Shown here one piece after another: positions 8,480 through 17,553 of a stretch of DNA of 64,000 nucleotides (position 1 is its first letter; every line of letters starts with the position of its first letter). The stretch lies in the NCBI GenBank assembly GCA_040756575.1, contig JBFLYP010000009.1:23490-87489 (forward strand), read 5' to 3'. The translations under genes and the position numbers were made by a program. This stretch comes from DTYU01 sp040756575 (GTDB lineage: Bacteria; Bacillota; Desulfotomaculia; Desulfotomaculales; Ammonificaceae). The notes under the pieces were generated by a model, which saw nothing but the letters and a program-made list of their open reading frames with translations, did not search any database and was not told where the DNA came from.

Positions 8480-8689
8480 GTGTTCGCAAAGAAATGCCCG
8501 GCCTGCGGTAAGTGGTCGTACAGTGCGGCTGACAAAGGGTCGTGGATATGTCCTCATTGCAAGCGCGACCTGTGGGATCAACCACCGCAGCCGACAAGCG
8601 CCGGCGAGAAAGAAAACGGCAAGACCGGTATCCCGTTCCCCAAGAAGTGGTCTTACCGGAGATCTGATTCCTTCTTCACCAAAAAGTAA
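8480..8689 (+). CDS. Small zinc-ribbon protein
   Basis: 69 residues from GTG 8480. Two CxxC pairs, CPAC (residues 6-9) and CPHC (24-27), form a single zinc ribbon at the N-terminus; the rest is polar and basic. A purine-rich AAGGGGTGGG precedes the GTG. No specific function can be assigned; such proteins often bind nucleic acid or act as small metal-binding adaptors. It is followed by a clear terminator, so it looks like an independent transcription unit. Confidence 0.6.
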   Translation: MFAKKCPACGKWSYSAADKGSWICPHCKRDLWDQPPQPTSAGEKENGKTGIPFPKKWSYRRSDSFFTKK

Positions 8690-8776
8690 ACGGGTACACC
8701 GTAATTTACCGCTCGAGTACGTCCTCTTCTAATGGACTTGATTCCTGTTTCTTTCCCCAGGTTTTAGTAAGCCGAT

Positions 8777-8798
8777 AGCCCGCTGATCGCGGGCTTTT
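8777..8798 (+). terminator. Intrinsic terminator
   Basis: AGCCCGC (8777-8783) pairs with GCGGGCT (8788-8794), followed by TTTT. Ends the small zinc-ribbon transcript before rsmE. Confidence 0.75.
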
Positions 8799-8856
8799 CG
8801 GTCTTACGTCAAAGATACAGCATTGTGGTATACTTAACCGGAGGAGGAAGACAGTA

Positions 8857-9621
8857 TTGACCAGACTCTTCGTGCCGCGAGAACAATGGCAGGGTAGTAA
8901 CGTTTATATCACCGGAGACGATACTCATTACATTACCCGGGTGCTGCGGTTGGGTCCCGGCGATACGTTAACGGTCCTCGACGGAGAAGGACGGGCCTTT
9001 AACGCAGCAATAAAAAGCATAGACACTAAAAAGGTCTGCCTTGATATAATTGGAGAGATTAAACCGGATGTGGAACCCTCACTTAAGGTTAGGCTGTTCC
9101 AGGCCGTCCCCAAGGGGGACAAGATGGACCTTGTTGTCCAAAAGGCTGCCGAACTCGGGGTGGCTATGGTAGTTCCCTTAGTCACGGAACGGGCAGTAGT
9201 CCGTCTCGATACAGGACGGGCTTTGAGGCGCCGGGAACGGTGGCAAAAAATATCGCGTGAAGCCGCGCGGCAATGCGGCAGGACAGTGGTTCCCAAAGTG
9301 CTCCCGGTGATGACGCTTGAAGAGGCGCTGAACTTTTTTGCCGCAGAAAGGGGACAGGCTGCTTTTCCGGACCGCCTCCTTGGGATTATGCCCTGGGAAG
9401 GAGAAGAAAGTCTTTCGCTGCGTGACTGCTTAACCGGAAAAAGGCCGGATACGGTCTCAATTTTCATCGGGCCGGAAGGCGGTTTCAGCCTCGCAGAAGT
9501 AAGGGCGGCACAACAGCAAGGTATCGCCACCGTTACCCTTGGCAGGCGGATCCTCCGGACGGAAACAGCGGGAATAATAACACCGGCCCTGGTTATGTAC
9601 ACTTTTGGGGAGATCGGGTAG
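8857..9621 (+). CDS. rsmE: 16S rRNA (uracil(1498)-N(3))-methyltransferase
   Basis: 254 residues. N-terminal PUA-like region with the family pattern THYITRVLRLGPGDTL, then a SPOUT methyltransferase fold ending in the knot motifs IFIGPEGGFS and LGRRILRTETA, which bind S-adenosylmethionine. RsmE methylates U1498 of 16S rRNA in the assembled 30S subunit. TTG 8857 is the start; GGAGGAGG (8841-8848) is well placed. The usual upstream partner prmA is absent here. mtaB follows after 6 nt, so the two are co-transcribed. Confidence 0.95.
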   Translation: MTRLFVPREQWQGSNVYITGDDTHYITRVLRLGPGDTLTVLDGEGRAFNAAIKSIDTKKVCLDIIGEIKPDVEPSLKVRLFQAVPKGDKMDLVVQKAAELGVAMVVPLVTERAVVRLDTGRALRRRERWQKISREAARQCGRTVVPKVLPVMTLEEALNFFAAERGQAAFPDRLLGIMPWEGEESLSLRDCLTGKRPDTVSIFIGPEGGFSLAEVRAAQQQGIATVTLGRRILRTETAGIITPALVMYTFGEIG

Positions 9622-9627
9622 GTTTGT

Positions 9628-10944
9628 ATGAAATCCGTAGCATTTCATACGCTTGGATGTAAGGTAAACCAATACGAATCCGCGGCCCTGGCCTCCCTTT
9701 TCGCCCGCCGGGGATACAGGGTGGTGGAAGATTTCGAAACCGTTGCCGACGTCTACGTCATAAACACCTGTACAGTCACCCGGACGGCGGACCAAAAATC
9801 ACGCCAGGCGGTAAGGCGCGCACTTCGCAGAAACCCCGACGCCGTTGTCGTGGTCACCGGCTGCTACGCCCAACTGAATCCGGAAACGGTCGCCGGTATT
9901 CCCGGTGTCAGTGTTGTGGTCGGTACCACTGGGCGGGACAGGCTGGTTGACCTGGTTGAAGAGTCAATGAAGACCAGCCGGCAGGTGGTTGCCGTAAAAG
10001 ATTTTTCCGCCGGGTGTGAATTTGAAGAACTTCCGGCCCTTTTTACCTTCCGGACGCGTGCATACCTCAAAATCCAGGAGGGCTGCCGGGATTTTTGCAC
10101 CTTTTGCCTGGTCCCTTACGCACGCGGCCCCCTCAGGAGCCGCAGGCCGGATGCGGTGCTTCAGGAAGCACGCCGCCTGCTCGAAGCAGGCTTCAAAGAA
10201 CTGGTGCTTACCGGTATTCATATCGGCCATTACGGTATTGACCTGCAACCCCCTGTCGAGCTTACAGAACTCATTTCCCGGCTTCTGCAACTGCCGGGCC
10301 TTTACAGATTGCGGCTGAGTTCAATTGAACCAAAAGAGGTCTCGCCGGATTTGGTCAAACTACTGGCGGAAGACTCACGGTTTTGTCCTCACCTGCATAT
10401 TCCCTTGCAAAGCGGGGACGATGCTGTTCTTGAACGCATGGGGCGGCGATATACCGCCGCAGAATACCGGGAGGTGGTTAGCTCACTCCGCGAGCGTATC
10501 CCCGGTATCGCAATAACCACCGACGTAATGGTCGGTTTTCCCGGCGAAACCGAATCTGCATTCGCCAACACGGTCTCTTTTGTACGCGACATAGGTTTTA
10601 GCGGACTGCATGTTTTTAAATTCTCGGTACGCCCCGGAACCCCGGCGGCTCACTTTCCCCACCAAGTACCCGAACCGGTAAAAGCACAACGCCTGAGGGT
10701 AATGCTCGCCACAGGAACCGAGCTGGCAAATTCGTATGCCCGGCAGTTTAAAGGGCGCAGGGTTTCCGTCCTTGTGGAGGGTAAAAACGCCGATAGCTTA
10801 TGGGAAGGGCTGAGCGAGCATTACCTTCGCGTTGTCTTCGCAGCCGACGAAGCCTTGTCGGGCTTATTAGTAAATGTGACGGTCACGGCAGTTAAAGGCA
10901 AAGTGCTCTATGGTCGAATATCCGGCAAAAACTCCGAAAAATGA
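9628..10944 (+). CDS. mtaB: tRNA t6A37 methylthiotransferase MtaB
   Basis: 438 residues. The N-terminal UPF0004 domain carries the first [4Fe-4S] cluster cysteines (HTLGCKVNQYE; CTVTRTAD; TGCYAQ), the radical SAM core has CRDFCTFC (CxxxCxxC) near residue 153, and a C-terminal TRAM-like domain binds RNA. The enzyme converts t6A to ms2t6A at position 37 of ANN-reading tRNAs. Start ATG 9628, closely behind rsmE, a pairing common in clostridia. Length matches the family. Confidence 0.95.
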   Translation: MKSVAFHTLGCKVNQYESAALASLFARRGYRVVEDFETVADVYVINTCTVTRTADQKSRQAVRRALRRNPDAVVVVTGCYAQLNPETVAGIPGVSVVVGTTGRDRLVDLVEESMKTSRQVVAVKDFSAGCEFEELPALFTFRTRAYLKIQEGCRDFCTFCLVPYARGPLRSRRPDAVLQEARRLLEAGFKELVLTGIHIGHYGIDLQPPVELTELISRLLQLPGLYRLRLSSIEPKEVSPDLVKLLAEDSRFCPHLHIPLQSGDDAVLERMGRRYTAAEYREVVSSLRERIPGIAITTDVMVGFPGETESAFANTVSFVRDIGFSGLHVFKFSVRPGTPAAHFPHQVPEPVKAQRLRVMLATGTELANSYARQFKGRRVSVLVEGKNADSLWEGLSEHYLRVVFAADEALSGLLVNVTVTAVKGKVLYGRISGKNSEK

Positions 10945-11026
10945 GCGCTGGTGGACCGGGTTTTGTGTGGTTTACGGCAGGATTTTAAGTGTAAATGTGG
11001 AATAATTATAGCCGGAGGTGTGGTAT

Positions 11027-11371
11027 GTGGAAGATTGTCTATTCTGCAAGATTATAAAGAAAGAAATTCCGGCCACAGTGGTTTACGAAGACGATACAAT
11101 CCTCGCTTTTAAGGATATTAATCCTGTAGCTCCGGTTCACGTCCTTATCATCCCCAAAAAGCATATCAGCACCTTTTTTGCGATGGAACCGGAAGACGGG
11201 GTCCTCATCGGCAGGCTTCACCAGGCAGCGGTTCGGATTGCCCAAGATCTTGAGCTGACGGAAAAGGGCTTCCGTTTGGTAGCCAACTGCCAGCGTGGTG
11301 GAGGACAATTAATCTTCCACCTTCATTATCACCTCATCGCCGGGCGTCCTCTCGGATGGCCTCCCGGATAG
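11027..11371 (+). CDS. HIT-family nucleotide hydrolase/transferase (Hint-like)
   Basis: 114 residues. N-terminal CLFCKI and the histidine-triad motif HLHYHLIAG near the C-terminus; the central His is the nucleophile in Hint-type purine phosphoramidases. GTG 11027 is chosen over GTG 11018 because GGAGG (11014-11018) is then 8 nt upstream and the product begins MEDCLFCKI like relatives. It precedes rpsU as in many clostridial genomes, though a separate promoter drives rpsU. Confidence 0.93.
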   Translation: MEDCLFCKIIKKEIPATVVYEDDTILAFKDINPVAPVHVLIIPKKHISTFFAMEPEDGVLIGRLHQAAVRIAQDLELTEKGFRLVANCQRGGGQLIFHLHYHLIAGRPLGWPPG

Positions 11372-11400
11372 TTGACAGTTTTTAAAATTTCGGCTACTAT
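11372..11400 (+). promoter_or_regulatory. Sigma-A promoter of rpsU
   Basis: Perfect TTGACA at 11372-11377, 17-nt spacer and TACTAT at 11395-11400. It starts directly at the stop codon of the HIT gene and lies about 110 nt before the rpsU start. Confidence 0.75.
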
Positions 11401-11509
11401 TTTATTGTTTAAATAGACGACCCGGCCGGTCCGGGTGCGGGCGGCAGGCGCAGAAAGTTATGCGTACCTCCGTGTTCTCGGTACTTCGTACGGCGGAGGG
11501 AGGGATGGC

Positions 11510-11692
11510 ATGGCAGAAATTAAGGTGGGCAAAAACGAGACGTTAGACAGCGCCTTAAAGCGCTTTAAGCGGACGTGTCAGCGCGCTGGTATTTTGGCCG
11601 AAGCACGGCGCCACGAACATTACGAAAAACCGAGCGTACGGCGCAAAAAGAAGTCGGAGGCGGCCCGCAGGCGGAGGCGCTCGTTCAGCTAA
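11510..11692 (+). CDS. rpsU: Ribosomal protein bS21
   Basis: 60 residues, MAEIKVGKNETLDSALKRF at the start and a long Arg/Lys-rich tail, typical of bS21. The frame is open further upstream, but ATG 11510 is the right start: GGAGGGAGG lies just before it and the family sequence begins there. bS21 sits in the 30S platform near the anti-Shine-Dalgarno. Bracketed by its own promoter and a strong terminator. Confidence 0.97.
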   Translation: MAEIKVGKNETLDSALKRFKRTCQRAGILAEARRHEHYEKPSVRRKKKSEAARRRRRSFS

Positions 11693-11716
11693 CGAACGAT
11701 CATACACTATGTGAAC

Positions 11717-11750
11717 AAAAGTTGCCTTTTCGAAGGCAACTTTTTAATTT
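11717..11750 (+). terminator. Intrinsic terminator after rpsU
   Basis: AAAAGTTGCCTT / AAGGCAACTTTT stem of 12 bp with a TTCG loop, followed by TTAATTT. Separates rpsU from the sporulation/RNA cluster downstream. Confidence 0.92.
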
Positions 11751-11842
11751 TTATTGCTCTCAGAGGCATAGAGATTCTACCAGGAATTCAAACCCAACCA
11801 ACTCCCTGACTTTTAATGCCAAGCATTTTGGGGGGATTTTAT

Positions 11843-12124
11843 ATGCGCTGGCGCGAACTGCGGGAACAGGTGAAAAGAAAAGCCGCTGCAGCCCTGGAAT
11901 TACCCGGCGAGATTGCACTGGACCTGCCAAAGATAATCATAACGGGTAATGTTCAGGTGTTGATCGAGAATCACCGGGGAATTGTTGCTTACAGTCCCGA
12001 CCTTGTGAGGATCCTCACTCAGGCTGGTGAAGTAGCCGTGTCAGGCGGCAATCTGGTCCTGAGAAGCATCGTCCAGGACGAGATAATCATCGAAGGAGAT
12101 ATTCACGGGGTAGCGTTTGTTTAA
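11843..12124 (+). CDS. yqfC: Sporulation protein YqfC (YabP/YqfC family)
   Basis: 93 residues from ATG 11843. The YabP/YqfC fold spans most of the chain (LPKIIITGNVQVLIENHRGI, then DEIIIEGDIHGVAF). In Bacillus the homologue is made in the mother cell under sigma-E; its biochemical role is unclear. An in-frame extension upstream to 11816 exists, but the G-rich ribosome site (11830-11836) fits ATG 11843. Followed by yqfD as in nearly all spore-formers. Confidence 0.9.
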   Translation: MRWRELREQVKRKAAAALELPGEIALDLPKIIITGNVQVLIENHRGIVAYSPDLVRILTQAGEVAVSGGNLVLRSIVQDEIIIEGDIHGVAFV

Positions 12125-12207
12125 CGGGAAACTGGCGAGCAGTTTCCTCCAAATAAGCCGGAGACTTCCGTCGTCCGACGTCCGGCATCTGACAAAGGAG
12201 GATTAAC

Positions 12208-13410
12208 TTGCGTCTGATCTCTTACTTGAAAGGATACGTCTCCCTTATAGTAGAAGGGAAATCGATTGAACGGTTTATTAATATGGCGGTCAGCAGAGGG
12301 ATAAGGTTTTGGGACGTCAAGCACCTGGGTCGTGACAGAATTCTTCTGCGTGTACGTCTGGGCGCGGTGGGGGCTCTCCGTCACATTGCCCGGCGCACAG
12401 GAAGCCGTTTCTCCGTGCGCCAAAAGGTCGGCCTTCCATTTCTCGTATGGCGCGCCAGGCGGAGAAAGGCTCTTTACGGCGGTGCGCTTTTTTTTCTGGC
12501 TGCGGTATATCTGTTCTTCTCATTTATCTGGGTAGTCGAAGTATCCGGCACAAAAAAAACGGAACCTGCTGCCATACTTCGCACGGCCGCAGAATACGGG
12601 CTAAAGCCGGGCGCCCCCAGATGGAGGGTAAACAAGAAAGAGATCGAGCAGCGTCTATTAGAGAATTTTCCAACCATAGCCTGGGTAGGAGTTGAAATTA
12701 AGGGCAGCAGGGCGTCTGTTACTGTCGCCGAGAAGAAGATGCCGGGCGAACCCCCGGGTGGTCCGGCGCATATCGTGGCGCGGAAGGCGGGACTGGTGAA
12801 GGAACTTCTTGTCTTGGAGGGCCAACCGGTGGTCAAGGAGGGTGATACCGTGCTGCCAGGGCAATTGCTGATCTCTGGAGAGATAGTTCCCGGGGCTGAA
12901 GGTGAAGCCGGTGTGGTACCGGGATTACCCCGTTATACAAGAGCAAAAGGATTTGTACGGGCAAGGGTCTGGTACGAAGGGTACGGCGAAGCCCCGCTTA
13001 CAGTAAAGGGTGAGCGCCCGGGGCGGACTGTACGGGCAAGGTTGTTGAAGGTGGGCCGCCGCGAGTTCACTATCCACGGCCCTAAACGGCCTCCCTTTCC
13101 CCGCTGCAAGGTACGGGTGGCGGTAAAAAGACCTTTGTCATGGAGGAATTTCGGCGCTCCCGTGGAATTCATAAATAAAGAATACGTGGAACTTGTGCGG
13201 TTTGAAATTAATCGCACTCGTTCCGAGGCCAGAAGGATTGCGGAGAAAGAGGCACGGCGTGCCTTAGCTTCTGGCCTGCCCGAGCAGTACCGGTTGCTTC
13301 GGGAAAAGGTAGAAGAGGTTCGCACGGCACGGCCAGAGAATATAGTTAGGGTAAGACTGAAAGCAGAGGTTCTTGAAGATATCGGAGTCATTCGTGAGTT
13401 TAAACCGTGA
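12208..13410 (+). CDS. yqfD: Sporulation protein YqfD
   Basis: 400 residues. A cytoplasmic N-terminal domain (about 1-88) is followed by one membrane segment (about 91-113) and a large extracytoplasmic domain with POTRA-like appearance (about 114-190) and a basic C-terminal part. This matches YqfD of spore-formers, a sigma-E-regulated mother-cell protein of unresolved mechanism. Start TTG 12208 after AAGGAGGA. The 83-nt gap after yqfC holds a small GC-rich hairpin (GCCGGA/TCCGGC) and a degenerate GACGTCC-type string. Confidence 0.9.
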   Translation: MRLISYLKGYVSLIVEGKSIERFINMAVSRGIRFWDVKHLGRDRILLRVRLGAVGALRHIARRTGSRFSVRQKVGLPFLVWRARRRKALYGGALFFLAAVYLFFSFIWVVEVSGTKKTEPAAILRTAAEYGLKPGAPRWRVNKKEIEQRLLENFPTIAWVGVEIKGSRASVTVAEKKMPGEPPGGPAHIVARKAGLVKELLVLEGQPVVKEGDTVLPGQLLISGEIVPGAEGEAGVVPGLPRYTRAKGFVRARVWYEGYGEAPLTVKGERPGRTVRARLLKVGRREFTIHGPKRPPFPRCKVRVAVKRPLSWRNFGAPVEFINKEYVELVRFEINRTRSEARRIAEKEARRALASGLPEQYRLLREKVEEVRTARPENIVRVRLKAEVLEDIGVIREFKP

Positions 13411-13429
13411 AAGGGGCTTGAGTTACTGA

Positions 13430-14398
13430 TTGGAGGAAATCGAGGTCAGGGTTCCGATCCACGACCCGGTGGCGGCCATGGAAATCCTGGGCCGGTTCGA
13501 CGAGAACCTGAAAACGATCGAAAAGGCTACCGGAGTTAAATTAGTCTTACGCGAAGGCGAGTTTATACTTATCGGGACGCCGCCCCAGGTGGAGCAAGGA
13601 GAGCAGGTGTTACGCCGGCTTGAAAACGCTTACCGCATGCTTGGGGAGGTGAGCGTCAACGAGGTCAACCGGGTTGTCCGGACGGTCAAAAGCGGCGAGG
13701 AGGCCGATGTGGAGGAGCGGGGGGCAATATTGCTGACCACGCCCCGCGGCAAACAGGTGCGTCCGAAAACCCCGGGACAATGCCGCTATGTGGAGGCGAT
13801 GCGGCACCATGACATCACGTTCGCGATCGGACCGGCCGGTACCGGAAAGACTTATCTTGCCGTTGTAATGGCGGTAGTGTGGTTCCGCCAGAAAAAAATC
13901 AGCAGAATCATTCTGACGCGGCCTGCAGTGGAAGCGGGTGAAAAACTCGGATTTTTACCGGGTGGTCTTGAGGAGAAGGTGGACCCCTACCTCAGGCCGC
14001 TCTATGATAGTTTGTATGACGTTCTCGGCCTGGAACAGACGGAACGCTACCTTGAACGCCGCGTGATCGAAATAGCACCGCTTGCTTACATGCGGGGCCG
14101 AACCTTGGAGGATGCCTTTATCATTCTTGACGAAGCCCAAAATACCACCCCTGAGCAAATGAAGATGTTTCTTACCCGGATGGGTTTCGGGTCTAAAGCG
14201 GTAATTACAGGCGACGTTACTCAAACCGACCTTCCAAGGGGACAAGAATCCGGGCTAATCGTTGCCCAGCAGATACTAAGCGGCATTGAGGGGATATCCT
14301 TTCAGTATCTGACCGGAGCGGATACCATAAGACACCCGCTGGTAATGGAGATCATCCGTGCATACGAGGCATCGGAGGAACAAGCGGGTAAGGAGTGA
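13430..14398 (+). CDS. phoH: PhoH-like ATPase (YbeZ family)
   Basis: 322 residues. N-terminal KH-like region (MEEIEVRVPIHD...ENLKTIEKATGV), then a P-loop ATPase with Walker A GPAGTGKT near residue 135 and Walker B IILDEAQN near 237. PhoH proteins cooperate with YbeY in RNA metabolism, and ybeY lies two genes downstream. TTG 13430 gives the family-like N-terminus, but its ribosome site is poor: the obvious GGAGG lies within the first codons. The start is therefore uncertain, though the N-terminal residues are clearly coding. Confidence 0.93.
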   Translation: MEEIEVRVPIHDPVAAMEILGRFDENLKTIEKATGVKLVLREGEFILIGTPPQVEQGEQVLRRLENAYRMLGEVSVNEVNRVVRTVKSGEEADVEERGAILLTTPRGKQVRPKTPGQCRYVEAMRHHDITFAIGPAGTGKTYLAVVMAVVWFRQKKISRIILTRPAVEAGEKLGFLPGGLEEKVDPYLRPLYDSLYDVLGLEQTERYLERRVIEIAPLAYMRGRTLEDAFIILDEAQNTTPEQMKMFLTRMGFGSKAVITGDVTQTDLPRGQESGLIVAQQILSGIEGISFQYLTGADTIRHPLVMEIIRAYEASEEQAGKE

Positions 14399-14403
14399 AT
14401 CCA

Positions 14404-16608
14404 GTGTTTAATCGCTTGGCCGACAAGGCCGGCGTTTTTGTAGACAATTTAAGACGGCTGTTAAAACAACCCTCGGTGAAACGGGCTGGAGCGGCCCTGT
14501 TTTTATTTCTCTCCCTGATGCTTCTGATCGCGTTTCAGTTTTACCCGGAGAGAGTCAGCCTGGAGGTCGGGGAGGTTGCCCCCCGGACGATAAAGGCACC
14601 GCGTTCGGCGGTTTTCGTAGACGAAGCAAAGACAGAGGAACTCCGGCAAGAGGCCGCAAGCAGGGTGCCAAAAATGTACGACATCGATCCCAAAGTGCTG
14701 GAATCGATCAAGTGGGATATCACCGAGATAATCGGGACGGTAATCGCGGCAGCCAACAATTCGAACGAGAATGAGGGGAGCAGAGAAGCAGCCTTAAAGG
14801 AGGCCCTGCCGTTTTCACTGCACGACGGCACGATAAAAGCGCTGTTGCAGACGCCGGAGCCCAAACTGAGGCAACTTAACCGGGAGCTTATCCGGATAGT
14901 GGAACACGTCATGGCAGACGGTGTACGCCAGGAGGACCTGGAGCAGGCGCGGAAGACCGTTTCCGACCGTATCAATGTGCTTCCCCTCGAACCAGCCGAG
15001 AAGGCCCTGGCGCAAGCAATAAGCAAGCAAACCTTAAGGCCTAACAAATTTTATAACGCAACCCACACTGAAAGGCTGCAACAGGAAGCGGCTGATGCAG
15101 TCAAGCCTGTTGAAATAACGGTCCGAAAAGACGAAAAGATCATTGGTGAAGGAGAAGTGGTTACGCCTGAACATATCGCTAAGCTCAACGCGGTAGGGCT
15201 TTACCACACCAGGCCGCCTTTTGGGGCAGTTTTAGGTGTCGCTTTAGCGGTGCTTCTCCTGGTAGGGACACTTTTCTATTACATTTACCAGCAGCACAGA
15301 GAGGTTTACCTCGAACCGGCGCACCTGTACCTGATTGCCATGGTTATTGTGAGCGTGTTGCTTGTGGCCAGGATAATCTTGGCTATAAATGTGCGTCAGG
15401 GACCGGAAATTAGCAGCCAACTCGGTTACGCCATTCCGGTGGCAACCGCCGGAATGCTGCTCGCCATATTGCTCGATTCCAGGATAGCAGCGGTCGCCGT
15501 GGTAATAACAGCGATTCTAACCGGAATAGCTACTGGAAACGAGCTGCGGTTCGCCCTGGCCGGTTTTTTGACCGGTATTACGGGTGTTTACAGCGTTTCC
15601 CGCTTGAGCCGCAGGGGGGACCTGGTGCGTGCAAGCCTGTATGTCAGCGCGGCAGCGATTATGGCGTCGCTGGCGGTCGGGCTTGCATCGGGTACGCCTT
15701 TCCGGGTGCTCCTGCCGGTTAGCATCGGATTTGGTCTGATAAACGGCCTGCTTTCCTCTATATTAACAAACGGAGCTTTGCCCGTAATCGAGTACCTGTC
15801 CGGAATCACGTCACCGGTAAAGCTCCTTGAGCTGACCAATCCCAGAGAGCCGCTGCTCAGGCGGCTCCTTATGGAAGCACCGGGCACTTATCACCACAGC
15901 ATAATTGTCGGCAATTTAGGAGAAGCCGCTGCGGAAGCGATCGGCGCGGACGTGCTGACCGTTCGCACAGGTGCCTATTATCACGACATTGGAAAACTAA
16001 GGCGGCCGTACTTTTTCGTGGAGAATCAGATGGGGCAGGATAACCCGCACGACAAGCTGGCCCCGACGCTCTCAACGCTGATTGTTACAAACCATATAAA
16101 GGACGGGGTGGAGGTTGCTCGGGAGTACAAGCTGCCGGAAAAAATTATAGAGATTATCGAACAGCACCACGGCACCAGCATGGTGGGCTTCTTCTATAAA
16201 AAAGCCCTTGAAACGGATCAAAAGGACGCGGTAAGCGAAAAGGATTTCCGTTACCCGGGGCCGAAGCCGCAAACGCGTGAAGCCGCCATAGTAATGCTCG
16301 CCGATGCGGTCGAGGCCGCCGTTCGCTCCATGGAACAGCCCGTGCCGGGTCAGGTGGAGGGGCTTGTACGGCGCATAATAAAAGATAAGCTACAGGACGG
16401 ACAGCTTGAAGAGTGCGCGCTGACCTTTCGTGATCTGAACCTGATTGCCGGAGCCTTCGCCCGCGTTTTGAGCGGTATTTTCCACAGCCGTCTCGAATAT
16501 CCGCGGGAGACCGGGAAGGAGGAGTCAAATGGCGGTGATCGTTCAAAACCTGCAATCGAAGGTGCCGGTAACGGCGAAGCTGGCTCAGACTGCGCAGCGC
16601 GCGGCTGA
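14404..16608 (+). CDS. yqfF: 7TM-HD-family cyclic-di-AMP phosphodiesterase (PgpH/YqfF)
   Basis: About 734 residues. One N-terminal membrane segment (about 27-45), a long extracellular 7TMR-HDED domain, seven membrane segments (about 280-480) and a cytoplasmic HD domain with YHHS, YYHDIGK and IEQHHGTS motifs that bind two metal ions. PgpH-type enzymes hydrolyse c-di-AMP. GTG 14404 is preferred, since AAGGAG (14390-14395) is 8 nt upstream; GTG 14395, overlapping the phoH stop, has no spacer. The C-terminal end overlaps ybeY by 80 nt, suggesting coupling. Confidence 0.93.
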   Translation: MFNRLADKAGVFVDNLRRLLKQPSVKRAGAALFLFLSLMLLIAFQFYPERVSLEVGEVAPRTIKAPRSAVFVDEAKTEELRQEAASRVPKMYDIDPKVLESIKWDITEIIGTVIAAANNSNENEGSREAALKEALPFSLHDGTIKALLQTPEPKLRQLNRELIRIVEHVMADGVRQEDLEQARKTVSDRINVLPLEPAEKALAQAISKQTLRPNKFYNATHTERLQQEAADAVKPVEITVRKDEKIIGEGEVVTPEHIAKLNAVGLYHTRPPFGAVLGVALAVLLLVGTLFYYIYQQHREVYLEPAHLYLIAMVIVSVLLVARIILAINVRQGPEISSQLGYAIPVATAGMLLAILLDSRIAAVAVVITAILTGIATGNELRFALAGFLTGITGVYSVSRLSRRGDLVRASLYVSAAAIMASLAVGLASGTPFRVLLPVSIGFGLINGLLSSILTNGALPVIEYLSGITSPVKLLELTNPREPLLRRLLMEAPGTYHHSIIVGNLGEAAAEAIGADVLTVRTGAYYHDIGKLRRPYFFVENQMGQDNPHDKLAPTLSTLIVTNHIKDGVEVAREYKLPEKIIEIIEQHHGTSMVGFFYKKALETDQKDAVSEKDFRYPGPKPQTREAAIVMLADAVEAAVRSMEQPVPGQVEGLVRRIIKDKLQDGQLEECALTFRDLNLIAGAFARVLSGIFHSRLEYPRETGKEESNGGDRSKPAIEGAGNGEAGSDCAARG

Positions 16609-17008
16609 AGCGGTCCTTTCAGCGCAGGGGTTCGGGGAACAGGTGGACCTCAGCATAACATTTGTCGAGGACACGGCTATCCGGGAACTCAACCGGCGCT
16701 ACCGGGGAAAGGACGAGCCCACCGACGTCCTCTCATTTTCAATGAACGAAGAAGTACAGGAGAATGGGGGTAAGGTATTGCTCCTCGGCGACGTAGTCAT
16801 CTCGCTGGAAACGGCCGCGCGCTGGGCCGAATCCGCCGGGCATGACCTGACGACAGAAGTGGTGCAGTTGGCCGTTCACGGCACCCTGCACCTCCTGGGC
16901 TTTGACCACCGAACCGACGAAGAGGCTGCACAAATGAGCGCTCTGGAACGGGAAATAATCAATTCCTTAGGGGTGCCCTATGCCGCTTTGTGGCACAACG
17001 AAATCTGA
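16529..17008 (+). CDS. ybeY: Endoribonuclease YbeY (rRNA maturation factor)
   Basis: 159 residues with the zinc site HGTLHLLGFDH (H3 motif) near residue 113. YbeY is a single-strand endoribonuclease acting in 16S rRNA 3' maturation and 70S quality control. ATG 16529 is preceded by GGAAGGAGGAG within the end of yqfF. Length and order (phoH, yqfF, ybeY, cdd, era) are standard. Confidence 0.96.
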   Translation: MAVIVQNLQSKVPVTAKLAQTAQRAAEAVLSAQGFGEQVDLSITFVEDTAIRELNRRYRGKDEPTDVLSFSMNEEVQENGGKVLLLGDVVISLETAARWAESAGHDLTTEVVQLAVHGTLHLLGFDHRTDEEAAQMSALEREIINSLGVPYAALWHNEI

Positions 17009-17172
17009 AAAACATTTTCATAGCGTTTTGTGCCTGAGCGCAGCGAAAGGCATGGTTATAAGAATGAAAATGGCGTGGAAAGGCATTTGCCTGTTATCTG
17101 GTATTTATTGTCATGAATCATGATGTTCTTGGCGTCTTGGCGGTCAGATTATTTCCGGAGGAGGCCGGGACG

Positions 17173-17553
17173 ATGTCTTATGAAGACTTGGTAGGCCGGG
17201 CTTTAGCGGCTAAAGAGAAAGCCTATGCTCCGTATTCCGGTATCCGGGTCGGTGCGGCGGTCAAAACAGGAGACGGTGCCATTTTTACGGGCGCGAATGT
17301 GGAAAATGCCTCTTACGGGCTTACAATCTGCGCGGAACGGGTGGCGGTTGCGAAAGCGGTAACCGAAGGATACCGGGATATTGTTGCCGTCGCCATCGTC
17401 TGGGAGGGGGAAGGCTTCTGCACGCCTTGCGGGGCCTGCCGCCAGGTACTGCACGAGTTTGGTCCGGGAATGCGGGTTATAATGACGGACGCGCAGGGAA
17501 ACTATCGTGAGGAGGTATTAGCGGCGCTCCTGCCGCACGCATTCGGGACATGA
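17173..17553 (+). CDS. cdd: Cytidine deaminase
   Basis: 126 residues, small tetrameric type. Zinc and catalytic motifs TICAERVA (Cys ligand and catalytic Glu) and PCGACRQ are intact. It converts cytidine/deoxycytidine to uridine forms in pyrimidine salvage. ATG 17173 follows GGAGGAGG by ~9 nt; an in-frame ATG at 17113 is less likely. The 3' end overlaps era as ATGA. The 160-bp gap upstream contains a short dispersed repeat (17128-17144). Confidence 0.95.
   Translation: MSYEDLVGRALAAKEKAYAPYSGIRVGAAVKTGDGAIFTGANVENASYGLTICAERVAVAKAVTEGYRDIVAVAIVWEGEGFCTPCGACRQVLHEFGPGMRVIMTDAQGNYREEVLAALLPHAFGT

Noticed and set aside
8928..9602. 224-codon minus-strand open frame
   Set aside because: Fully antisense to rsmE, Ser/Arg-rich as shadow frames are.
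13430..13445. Third noncanonical start (ATC) in phoH
   Set aside because: The ATC nearest GGAGG is only 2 nt away and TTG 13430 gives a full family N-terminus; the evidence does not support ATC here.
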